64,000 nucleotides of DNA, taken from positions 1 through 64,000 of the forward strand of contig JBAYVU010000004.1 in the NCBI GenBank assembly GCA_041674385.1. The letters run 5' to 3'. This DNA comes from JACRAR01 sp041674385 (GTDB lineage Bacteria > Pseudomonadota > Gammaproteobacteria > Burkholderiales > Rhodocyclaceae). The notes under the pieces are model-generated. The model saw nothing but the letters and a program-made list of their open reading frames with translations, made no database searches and was not told the origin of the DNA. Of this stretch, positions 24,912 through 32,711 are shown piece after piece (position 1 is the first letter of the stretch; each line of letters opens with the position of its first letter). A program made the position numbers and the translations under genes.

Positions 24912-25499
24912 TCAAAGAGTACCCTTCGTGGAAGGCATCATACCGACGGCGCGCGGGTCGGCTTCGACGGCCATGCGCAACGCCCGGCCGAATGCCTTGA
25001 ACAGCGTTTCGGCTTGATGGTGGGCGTTATCGCCGCGCAGATTGTCGATGTGCAGGCTGATCTTGGCGTGATTGGTCAAGCCCTGGAAGAACTCGTGGAT
25101 CAGGTCGACGTCGAACTCGCCGATCATGGCGCGGGCGAACTCGACCTCGAAGACCAGCCCGGGGCGCCCCGACAGATCCACCACGACACGCGACAGCGCC
25201 TCGTCCAGCGGCACATAGGCATGGCCGTAACGGGTCAGCCCCTGCTTGTCGCCGATGGCGAGCGCGAGCGCCTGACCCAAGGTGATGCCGATGTCTTCGA
25301 CCGTGTGGTGGGCATCGATGTGCAGATCGCCGGTGGCCTCGATTTCAAGATCCAGCATGCCGTGCCGTGCGATCTGATCGAGCATGTGGTCGAGAAAGCC
25401 AATGCCTGAAGCCAGCCGCGTCTGGCCGGAACCATCGAGATCGAGCCTAACCTGAACCTGGGTCTCGAGCGTCTTGCGAGTGATTTCCCCTTGCCGCAT
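24912..25499 (-). CDS. hisB: imidazoleglycerol-phosphate dehydratase (monofunctional HisB)
   Basis: Sixth step of the pathway, a Mn-dependent dehydratase. With the start at 25499 (MRQGEITRKTLETQ) the protein is 195 residues, the usual length for the stand-alone enzyme; the ATG two codons upstream (25505) is equally possible. Longer starts up to 25547 look non-coding. Metal-binding repeats LDHMLDQIARHG, HHTVEDIGITLGQA and DNLRGDNAHHQAE are present. No phosphatase domain is fused. It is the first gene of the hisBHAFI unit and diverges from hisC with 143 bases between. Confidence 0.95.
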   Translation of the reverse strand: MRQGEITRKTLETQVQVRLDLDGSGQTRLASGIGFLDHMLDQIARHGMLDLEIEATGDLHIDAHHTVEDIGITLGQALALAIGDKQGLTRYGHAYVPLDEALSRVVVDLSGRPGLVFEVEFARAMIGEFDVDLIHEFFQGLTNHAKISLHIDNLRGDNAHHQAETLFKAFGRALRMAVEADPRAVGMMPSTKGTL

Positions 25500-25642
25500 G
25501 GTCATGTCTTGAGCGAAAAATCGCAACGTTACGCAAAGATGCGACAAAAGACAATGGGGACAGCCAAACCTGATGGTTTTTTTACCACAGGCCGGCGCCG
25601 CTTGCTACCATCTTGCCTACCCTATTAATTCCCGAAACTGTG

Positions 25643-26725
25643 ATGAATCCAACAAGCAAATATTGGAGCGATGTCGTCGCCGGTCTGATGCCTTATGTTC
25701 CGGGGGAACAGCCCAAGCTCGCCAATCTCGTCAAACTCAACACCAACGAGAACCCCTACGGACCATCGCCACGGGTGCTGGAAGCCCTGCGGGGCGAGAT
25801 GGGCGAGATGGGCGATACGCTCAGGCTCTATCCCGACCCCAACGCCGAGCGCCTCAAGCAGGCCGCCGCCGAATTCCACGGCATTTCGGCACCGCAGGTT
25901 TTCGTCGGCAACGGCTCCGACGAAGTCCTCGCCCACGTGTTCCAGGCAGTGCTCAAGCACCGGCAGCCGCTGCTGTTCCCGGACATCACCTACAGTTTCT
26001 ATCCGTCCTATTGCCGGCTGTATGGCATCGAGCATAAGGAAGTGCCGCTGGACGAAGCCTTCGGGATACGCGTGGATGACTACCGGCAGCCCAATGGCGG
26101 CATCATTTTCCCCAACCCGAACGCACCCACCGGGCGTCTGCTGGCCCGGTCCGAGATCGAGCGGTTGTTGCAAACCAACAAGGAATCGGTGCTGGTCGTC
26201 GACGAAGCCTATGTCGCTTTCGCGGAAGAGACGGCCTCGGTCGTTCCGCTGATCGACCGATACGACAATCTGCTGGTCGTGCAGACGCTCTCCAAAGCCC
26301 ATTCGCTGGCCGGTCTGCGCGTCGGCTTCGCGTTCGGCCACAGCGGCCTGATCGAGGCGCTGGAACGGGTAAAAAACAGCTTCAACTCCTATCCGCTCGA
26401 CCGCCTGGCGATTGCCGGCGCGACCGCCGCTTGCGCCGACCGTGCCTATTTCGAGCGGATGCGGCGGGCCGTCATCGCCAGCCGCGAGGCATTGTCCGGG
26501 CAACTGCGAGGACTGGGTTTCGAAGTGCTGCCGTCGGCGGCCAACTTCGTTTTTGCGCGGCATCCCGGCCGGGGTGCCGCTGAACTCGCGACGGCGTTGC
26601 GCGCCCGCGGCATCATCGTGCGCCACTTCAAGCAGCCGCGCATCGAGCAGTTCCTGCGCATCACCGTCGGCACCGACGAGCAGTGCCAAACGCTGGTCGC
26701 CGCGCTACGGGCTATGCTCGGCTGA
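25643..26725 (+). CDS. hisC: histidinol-phosphate aminotransferase, inverted relative to the other his genes
   Basis: PLP-dependent fold-type I aminotransferase that makes histidinol phosphate. The 360-residue product has LVKLNTNENPYGPSP, a PLP Asp/Tyr region VLVVDEAYVAF, the Schiff-base lysine K218 in TLSKAHSLAGLRVGF and a phosphate-binding ending. The ATG at 25643 is chosen by homology (MNPTSKYWSDVV); the ribosome-binding site is weak. It alone of the his genes is on the plus strand, between hisB and the inserted yqhA-terC pair. It converges with yqhA with 8 bases between stops. Confidence 0.95.
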   Translation: MNPTSKYWSDVVAGLMPYVPGEQPKLANLVKLNTNENPYGPSPRVLEALRGEMGEMGDTLRLYPDPNAERLKQAAAEFHGISAPQVFVGNGSDEVLAHVFQAVLKHRQPLLFPDITYSFYPSYCRLYGIEHKEVPLDEAFGIRVDDYRQPNGGIIFPNPNAPTGRLLARSEIERLLQTNKESVLVVDEAYVAFAEETASVVPLIDRYDNLLVVQTLSKAHSLAGLRVGFAFGHSGLIEALERVKNSFNSYPLDRLAIAGATAACADRAYFERMRRAVIASREALSGQLRGLGFEVLPSAANFVFARHPGRGAAELATALRARGIIVRHFKQPRIEQFLRITVGTDEQCQTLVAALRAMLG

Positions 26726-26733
26726 AACTGCTC

Positions 26734-27255
26734 TCAATGCTTGGCATTAATGGCCAGGGAACTGATCATTATCTTGTCGGTATAGGCCAACGCCATCGCG
26801 GAAACCAGGAATGTGATGTGGATGACGACACGCCACATGATGACACGATCCTCCAGTTGCCCCGCGTTGATGAAGGTTCTCAGCAAGTCGATGGATGAGA
26901 TGCCAATCAAAGCCATGGCCAGCTTGACCTTGAGCACGCTGGCATTCACGTGCGAAAGCCATTCCGGTTGATCGGGATGGCTTTCCAGGTCGAGTCGGGA
27001 AACGAAGGTCTCGTAGCCGCCGACGATGACCATGATCAACAGGTTCGCGATCATCACGACGTCGATGAGGCCGAGCACGATGAGCATGATCTCGGTTTCG
27101 CCGAGACCGCCGATCTTGGTCACCAGATGTATCAGCTCCAGCATGAACTGATACACATAAACACCCTGGGCCACGATCAAGCCCAGATACAGGGGTGCCT
27201 GCAGCCAGCGGCTGGCGAAAATCAGCGACTCGATTGACTTGACGAATTGGGGCAT
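26734..27255 (-). CDS. YqhA/UPF0114 family inner-membrane protein
   Basis: The 173-residue protein has three or four hydrophobic segments and the family features LIFASRWLQAPLYLGL at the start and NAGQLEDRVIMWRVVIH towards the end (TIGR00645/UPF0114). The function of the family is not established; it may be a channel-like membrane protein. GGAG lies about 9 bases before the ATG. It follows terC by 71 bases on the same strand, so a hisG-hisD-terC-yqhA transcript is possible. Confidence 0.88.
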   Translation of the reverse strand: MPQFVKSIESLIFASRWLQAPLYLGLIVAQGVYVYQFMLELIHLVTKIGGLGETEIMLIVLGLIDVVMIANLLIMVIVGGYETFVSRLDLESHPDQPEWLSHVNASVLKVKLAMALIGISSIDLLRTFINAGQLEDRVIMWRVVIHITFLVSAMALAYTDKIMISSLAINAKH

Positions 27256-27326
27256 TGCTTTTTACTCCACCTGTTGCCTTGCTTGTGACCCGGCGATTTT
27301 AGCATCGCTGATTCTGCGGCACGGCC

Positions 27327-28073
27327 TTATTCGCGGCTATAGGGCTCGCGCAGTTCGACGGGCTTCAGCGCTCTCTTGCGCATGCGGATGTTGAGCGTCT
27401 CGACGCCGACCGAGAAGGCCATGGCGAAGTAGATGTAGCCTTTCGGCACGTGGTGCCCGAAGCCGTCGGCGATCAGCACCACGCCGATCACGACGAGGAA
27501 GGACAGCGCCAGCATCTTGATGGTCGGGTGGTCGGACACGAAGCGGCCGATGCCTCCGGCAAACAGCATCATCAGGCCCACCGAGGCGACCACCGCGGCA
27601 ATCATCACGGCCACTTCGCGCACCATGCCGACGGCGGTGATGATGGAGTCGAGCGAGAAGACAATGTCGATCACCATGATCTGCATGATGACGCCGGCAA
27701 AACTCGATGCCACCTTGCGCGACGCTTCTCCCTCCTCGCCTTCGAGCAGTTGGTGCACCTCGCCAGTGCTCTTCCAGATCAGGAACAAACCGCCGGAAAT
27801 CAGGATCAGATCGCGTCCCGAGATACCATGGCTAAACAGCGTGAGCACCGGTTCGGTCAGGCCGACGATCCAGGACAGCAACAGCAGCAGCCCGATGCGC
27901 ATGAACATCGCCAGGAACAGGCCGAGCCGCCGGGCGGTCTCCTTTTTCTCGCGCGGCAGCTTGTCGACGAGGATGGAGATGAAAATGATGTTGTCGATGC
28001 CGAGGACGAGTTCCAGCGCCGTCAGCGTGAAGAAGGCGATCCAGAGTTCGGGAGTGAGCAGGATTTCGATCAA
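27327..28073 (-). CDS. TerC-family integral membrane protein
   Basis: The 248-residue protein belongs to the TerC/YoaE group, linked in other bacteria to tellurite resistance or Mn2+ efflux. Seen: TALELVLGIDNIIFISIL with a conserved Asp in the first helices, VIDIVFSLDSIITAVGM with a second, and about seven helices. The start is TTG at 28073, only two bases after the hisD stop, with AAAGG six bases upstream, so translation is probably coupled to hisD. Its place inside a his operon is unusual. Confidence 0.9.
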   Translation of the reverse strand: MIEILLTPELWIAFFTLTALELVLGIDNIIFISILVDKLPREKKETARRLGLFLAMFMRIGLLLLLSWIVGLTEPVLTLFSHGISGRDLILISGGLFLIWKSTGEVHQLLEGEEGEASRKVASSFAGVIMQIMVIDIVFSLDSIITAVGMVREVAVMIAAVVASVGLMMLFAGGIGRFVSDHPTIKMLALSFLVVIGVVLIADGFGHHVPKGYIYFAMAFSVGVETLNIRMRKRALKPVELREPYSRE

Positions 28074-28075
28074 TT

Positions 28076-29383
28076 TCAGCCTTTCAGGCGCAGTTGCGCC
28101 GCCTGCGCGTGGGCGCTCAGGCCCTCGCCCTGCGCCAGGGTCACGGCAATCGGGCCGAGCGTCTGGGCGCCGACCGTCGAGACTTCGATGAGGCTGCTGC
28201 GTTTCTGGAAATCGTAGACCCCGAGCGGGCTGGAGAAGCGCGCGCTGCGCGAAGTCGGCAGCACGTGGTTGGGGCCGGCGCAGTAATCGCCGAGCGACTC
28301 GGAGGCGTAATGTCCGATGAATATCGCCCCGGCATGGCGGATCTTGTCCACCAGCAGGCGCGGTTCAGCCACCGCCAGTTCCAGGTGTTCCGGGGCGATG
28401 CGATTGGCGATGACGCAGGCTTCCTCCAGGCTGGACACCTCGATCAGCGCGCCGCGACCCATCAGCGAGGCGCGGATGACCTCCTGCCGCGGCATGGTCG
28501 GCAGCAGTTTGTGAATGCTGGCAGCAACCCGCTCGATAAAACGCGCATCGGGGCAAAGCAGGATGGACTGCGCCAGTTCGTCGTGCTCGGCCTGGGCGAA
28601 CAGATCCATCGCCACCCAGTCCGGGTTGGCGCTGGCATCGGCAATCACCAGCACTTCGGACGGCCCGGCCACCATGTCGATGCCGACCACGCCGAAGACA
28701 CGGCGTTTGGCGGCGGCGACATAAGCATTGCCCGGACCGACGATCTTGTCGACTTGAGGGATGGTCTGGGTGCCATAGGCCAGCGCGCCGATCGCCTGCG
28801 CGCCGCCGATGCTGAACACCCGGTTCACCCCGGCCAGGTGCGCGGCGGCCAACACCAGGATGTTCCTTTCACCGTGGGGCGTGGGCACCACCATGAACGT
28901 TTCCTTGACCCCGGCGACCTTGGCGGGCAAGGCATTCATCAATACCGACGAGGGATAGGCGGCTTTGCCGCCCGGCACGTACAGTCCGACGCGGTCGAGC
29001 GGCGTAATCTTCTGGCCCAGCCGGGTACCGTCGGCCTCGGTATATTCCCAGGACTCGGCCAGTTGCCGCCGATGGTAGCTGCGGATGCGCTCCGCCGCTT
29101 GATCGAGCGCAATGCGCTGCGCAGCCGGCAATTGCTGGTATGCGTCGGCCAATTCGGCCGGCGACAACTCCAGCTCGGCCATCGTGTCGGCTCTGAGATG
29201 GTCGAAACGCCGCGTGTAGTCGAGCACGGCGGGATCGCCGAGCATGCGCACGTTGGCAAGTATCTCGGCGACGGCAGACTCGATGCCCGCATCGGTGGAA
29301 GCTTCGAACGCCAGCAATGCGTCGAGCTTGGAAAGAAATTCCGGCTCGCGCGAAGACCAACGACGCAGCAATACCGGAGTCAC
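28076..29383 (-). CDS. hisD: histidinol dehydrogenase
   Basis: Zn-dependent enzyme for the last two oxidations, histidinol to histidine. With the GTG at 29383 the product is 435 residues, the normal length. Motifs seen: PGGKAAYPSSVLMNALPAKV, VDKIVGPGNAYVAAAKR, the MVAGPSEVLVIAD loop, FAQAEHDELAQS, and the metal-binding C-terminal DYCAGPNHVLPTS. The GTG overlaps the hisG stop (29380-29383). The frame is open further upstream inside hisG, which is not coding. Confidence 0.96.
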   Translation of the reverse strand: MTPVLLRRWSSREPEFLSKLDALLAFEASTDAGIESAVAEILANVRMLGDPAVLDYTRRFDHLRADTMAELELSPAELADAYQQLPAAQRIALDQAAERIRSYHRRQLAESWEYTEADGTRLGQKITPLDRVGLYVPGGKAAYPSSVLMNALPAKVAGVKETFMVVPTPHGERNILVLAAAHLAGVNRVFSIGGAQAIGALAYGTQTIPQVDKIVGPGNAYVAAAKRRVFGVVGIDMVAGPSEVLVIADASANPDWVAMDLFAQAEHDELAQSILLCPDARFIERVAASIHKLLPTMPRQEVIRASLMGRGALIEVSSLEEACVIANRIAPEHLELAVAEPRLLVDKIRHAGAIFIGHYASESLGDYCAGPNHVLPTSRSARFSSPLGVYDFQKRSSLIEVSTVGAQTLGPIAVTLAQGEGLSAHAQAAQLRLKG

Positions 29384-30021
29384 TTTATCGCTCCGGCAAA
29401 AGCATCGATGAGCGGTTGCAACAACTCGCGTTTCATTTTCAGCGCGGCCTGATTGACGATCAGGCGCGAGGAAATGGCCATGATGTCTTCCACGGCGACC
29501 AGATTGTTGGCCTTGAGCGTGCTGCCGCTCGACACCAGGTCGACGATGGCATCGGCCAAACCCACCAGGGGCGCCAGTTCCATCGAGCCGTAGAGTTTGA
29601 TCAAGTCGACATGCACGCTCTTGTTGGCGAAGTGTTCGCGCGCCGTATGGATGTACTTGGTGGCCACGCGCAGCCGTGCCCCGCTGCGCACCGCAGCGGC
29701 ATAATCGAAACCGCCGGGGACGGCGACGCACATGCGGCACTCGGCAATCTTCAGGTCGAGCGGCTGGTACAGGCCCATCCCGCCATGCTCGATCAGCACG
29801 TCCTTGCCGGCGATGCCCAGGTCCGCGGCACCGTACTGGACATAGGTCGGCGTGTCCGAGGCACGCACGATGACAACGCGCACGTCGGGGCGGTTGGTGC
29901 CGATGATGAGCTTGCGCGAGGATTCCGGATTTTCGCTCGGCACGATACCCGCCGCCGCCAGCAATGGCAGGGTTTCCTCGAAGATGCGGCCCTTCGACAG
30001 GGCGATGGTTATACCGTTCAT
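29380..30021 (-). CDS. hisG: ATP phosphoribosyltransferase catalytic subunit, short form
   Basis: First and committed step of histidine synthesis. The 213-residue product starts MNGITIALSKGRIFEETLPL and includes the PRPP-binding ELAPLVGLADAIVDLVSSGS. It ends at about the length of the short HisG, without the C-terminal ACT-like regulatory domain. Short HisG enzymes need the HisRS-like partner HisZ for activity and feedback control; no hisZ is in the window. The ATG at 30021 is chosen by homology although the frame extends to 30126. Confidence 0.95.
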   Translation of the reverse strand: MNGITIALSKGRIFEETLPLLAAAGIVPSENPESSRKLIIGTNRPDVRVVIVRASDTPTYVQYGAADLGIAGKDVLIEHGGMGLYQPLDLKIAECRMCVAVPGGFDYAAAVRSGARLRVATKYIHTAREHFANKSVHVDLIKLYGSMELAPLVGLADAIVDLVSSGSTLKANNLVAVEDIMAISSRLIVNQAALKMKRELLQPLIDAFAGAIK

Positions 30022-30078
30022 GGGCGTAATTCTACCCTGCCGCCGAATCCCGCACCCGCAGGCGCTTGAAGCCAAGAT

Positions 30079-30112
30079 TTGACTTCGACCAAAATATGGG
30101 ATAAATTCCCAT
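30079..30112 (+). promoter_or_regulatory. promoter with palindromic operator upstream of the DUF6502 gene
   Basis: TTGACT (30079-30084) and TAAATT (30102-30107) are spaced by 17 bases, 33 bases before the start at 30140. The palindrome ATGGGA (30096-30101) / TCCCAT (30107-30112) with centre TAAAT covers the -10 box, a typical place for a repressor. The same gap also separates this gene from divergent hisG. Confidence 0.5.
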
Positions 30113-30139
30113 TTAACGATCAGCATTCATGACCAAGCC

Positions 30140-30970
30140 ATGTCCGAATCCCGTACCGATCTCGTTCTTGCCGCCGCCTTGAGGCTCATGCTGCCGCTGG
30201 TGGAATTGCTGTTGAAGCAGGGAGTGGACTACCCCCGCTTCGCCAGCGCGATCAAGACGACTTTTCTTCAAGCTGCCGAGAACATTCTCGACACCGATAC
30301 GGCGCGCGTGACCGATTCAAGCATCAGCACGCTATCGGGGGTGCACCGCAAGGATGTACGGGCATGGCGTGCTGCCGGAGAAATACCTTCCCAGTCCAGG
30401 AATTTGAGCGCCGTGATGGTGTTATTCACCCGTTGGGCCAGCGATCCCGAGTATTGCGACGCACAGGGAAAACCCCGCGTGCTCGATCGCGTCGGCGCAG
30501 CAGGATCGTTCGAAGCATTGGCGTTATCGGTATCCAACGACGTTCATCCGCGCACCTTGCTGCAGGAACTCATGCGTCTCGGCGTCGTGCGGCAGCTGGA
30601 AAGCGGTGCCGAGGGGAGCGGCGAAAAACTCATGCTGTGCGCCGATGCGTTCGTGCCGAAGGAGGGCATCGCCGAAATGCTGCAACTCTTCTCCGATAAC
30701 GTTGGCGACCACATGGCGACGGCCGCCCATAACATAGCAAGGAGCGGCGATCCGATGCTCGAACAGAGCGTGTATGCCAACGAGTTGCGTCCGCAATCAG
30801 CCGAGGCATTGGACGCATTATCCCGGCAAATCTGGGCAAGAGCTTTCCGCGAGGTCGCCGCCGAGGCGACCAAGCTGTGTCGGCGCGACCGGGGCAAGCC
30901 GGATGCAAATCGACGTATTCGTTTCGGCATGTATTACTACCAAGGGCCGACCACCGCACAGCGACCATGA
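30140..30970 (+). CDS. DUF6502 family protein, possible DNA-binding regulator
   Basis: The 276-residue soluble protein matches the appearance of DUF6502 proteins: a helical N-terminus MLPLVELLLKQGVDYPRF, a helix-turn-helix-like stretch SISTLSGVHRKDVRAWRAAG at about 54-75, then a second helical region. The wHTH look suggests DNA binding; this is inference. It overlaps the ATG-rich leader of the next gene and is 20 bases upstream of the DUF5666 lipoprotein gene, so the two form one operon. A palindrome over its promoter could be its own operator. Confidence 0.7.
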   Translation: MSESRTDLVLAAALRLMLPLVELLLKQGVDYPRFASAIKTTFLQAAENILDTDTARVTDSSISTLSGVHRKDVRAWRAAGEIPSQSRNLSAVMVLFTRWASDPEYCDAQGKPRVLDRVGAAGSFEALALSVSNDVHPRTLLQELMRLGVVRQLESGAEGSGEKLMLCADAFVPKEGIAEMLQLFSDNVGDHMATAAHNIARSGDPMLEQSVYANELRPQSAEALDALSRQIWARAFREVAAEATKLCRRDRGKPDANRRIRFGMYYYQGPTTAQRP

Positions 30971-30990
30971 GGAATTTTCAGGAGAACTTG

Positions 30991-32661
30991 ATGTTTCATA
31001 CCATCGTTTCACGCATCCCCGGAATATTGGCACTCGTCGCAACGCTCCTGATCGCAGGCTGCGGAGGAGGGGGCGGGGCGGCGGCGCTCCTGACCGATGT
31101 CGGCTCTGGCGGCACGGGCGGCAGGGTTCTTGGCGTGGCAACCGGTTTTGGCAGCCTGATCGTGGATGGCATGCGTCGCGACGATTCGCTTGCCGGATAT
31201 TCGTCCGAGGAAGACCAGGGCCCCGCCATGGCGATGGCATCTACCGGGGTGATGCTGGGCCACAGCCTGGAACTCGGCTACGACGCCAACGACCGCATCA
31301 CTTCGGTGATGGTATCTCCGGAATTGCTCGGCCCCGTGAGCGCGGTCGGCGCGAATGGCGTCACAGTGCTTGGAATGAACGTGACGATCAATCAGGATAC
31401 GACACTCGGGCCGGTGACCGCGTTGGTGGGCTACGCCGCGCCAAACGCGATCCAGATTGGCGACAGGGTCGCTGTTTACGGCCTGTTGAAGACCGATACT
31501 CAAGGCGCTGTATCTCTGCAAGCGACGCTCATCGCCCAGAAACCCATCGGCACGGGCGTGCGACTGACCGGCTACGTGTCCCAATACAACGCCAGCGCAA
31601 ATACCTTCGTCATAGGCGGCAATACCGTCGCCATTGGCTCGGCGACCCTCAGCCCTGCCGGCGCCGCATTGGCCAATGGCGAACTGGTGACGGTATGGAG
31701 CGACACTGTCCCGGCAGGCAGCACGATTACCGCCAGCTCGATACGCATCAAGATGCCGGCAAGCTTCAACGGCAACCTCACGCTCTCCGGTGCGGTTTCC
31801 GGCTACGCCAGCTTGGCCGACTTCAAAATCCGCCATGTGAATATCGACGCCAGCACGGCAACGATCTCGCCGAGCGGCGCCGCTGTAGCCGACAGCAAAT
31901 ATGTCATCGCCGTCGGCAGATACGATTCGAGCACCAACAAACTCACCGCGTCCAGTGTGACGGTATACGCCCCCGCCGCCGCGTCGGCAGTCGAACTGCA
32001 TGGCACGGTAGTGAATTTCGTCTCCGCCTCAAGCTTCACCGTCCGCGGTGTGGTTGTCGATGCCAGCAGCGCCAATGTGGCTGGCGGCAGCCTGGATCAG
32101 CTGGCCAACGGGGGTTTTGTCGAAGTCATCGGCGCAGTGGTCAACAACGCGGTGAAAGCCTCGACACTCGTGATAGTGTCGCTCAATCCGCTTAACGCGC
32201 CCAATGGCGCCATGCTCGACCTCGGCGGAACGATCACCAGCTTCGACGCCACGACGGGCAACTACACCATGACCATGTCTTCCGGGGCCACCCTGAATGG
32301 AACGATGGGTTCATCGATGTTCTACGGCAATGGCACGGCAGCCAACTTTGCCGTCGGTCAGCCGGTCAGTGTCAGAGGCATGATGAAAAATAACCAGCTG
32401 TCGACCAGCGTGGTGAATTTTACCCAGATGGCCCCCATGTCCGCTGCCGGAAGCGCCCACATGGAAGGAATCATTTACAACGTCACCGCCAGCAGCTTCA
32501 TGCTGAACGGACTGACCATACAACGCAACGGCGTGCCCATCCAGGGCGGCGGGGGCATGATGGGTGGCAGGAGCATGATGTCGGGCGCGCGCGTCGGCGT
32601 CGATGTGCAGTATTCGGCAGGGCAATACAAGGCCACGGCAATCACGCTGCAGAACGGTTAA
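30991..32661 (+). CDS. DUF5666-repeat lipoprotein
   Basis: The 556-residue protein has a lipoprotein signal (ALVATLLIAGC with Cys near 26) followed by a Gly run. The rest is made of repeated beta-rich units of about 60-70 residues of the DUF5666 type, for example VRLTGYVSQYNASANTFVIG, LSGAVSGYASLADFKIRHVN and LHGTVVNFVSASSFTVRGVV. The C-terminus is Gly/Met-rich (GGGGMMGGRSMMSG), which might bind metal; that is inference. CAGGAG lies about 7 bases before the ATG at 30991. Pairs of DUF6502 and DUF5666 genes occur together in betaproteobacteria. Confidence 0.8.
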   Translation: MFHTIVSRIPGILALVATLLIAGCGGGGGAAALLTDVGSGGTGGRVLGVATGFGSLIVDGMRRDDSLAGYSSEEDQGPAMAMASTGVMLGHSLELGYDANDRITSVMVSPELLGPVSAVGANGVTVLGMNVTINQDTTLGPVTALVGYAAPNAIQIGDRVAVYGLLKTDTQGAVSLQATLIAQKPIGTGVRLTGYVSQYNASANTFVIGGNTVAIGSATLSPAGAALANGELVTVWSDTVPAGSTITASSIRIKMPASFNGNLTLSGAVSGYASLADFKIRHVNIDASTATISPSGAAVADSKYVIAVGRYDSSTNKLTASSVTVYAPAAASAVELHGTVVNFVSASSFTVRGVVVDASSANVAGGSLDQLANGGFVEVIGAVVNNAVKASTLVIVSLNPLNAPNGAMLDLGGTITSFDATTGNYTMTMSSGATLNGTMGSSMFYGNGTAANFAVGQPVSVRGMMKNNQLSTSVVNFTQMAPMSAAGSAHMEGIIYNVTASSFMLNGLTIQRNGVPIQGGGGMMGGRSMMSGARVGVDVQYSAGQYKATAITLQNG

Positions 32662-32711
32662 GCGCCTGTTTCAGCAGAGAGCGCGGCATGCGTCGCGGCC
32701 CAATGCGCCAC

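Noticed and set aside
28076..29740. 554-codon version of hisD
   Set aside because: The extra N-terminal part lies inside hisG in another frame; homologous length and the GTGA overlap point to a start at 29383.
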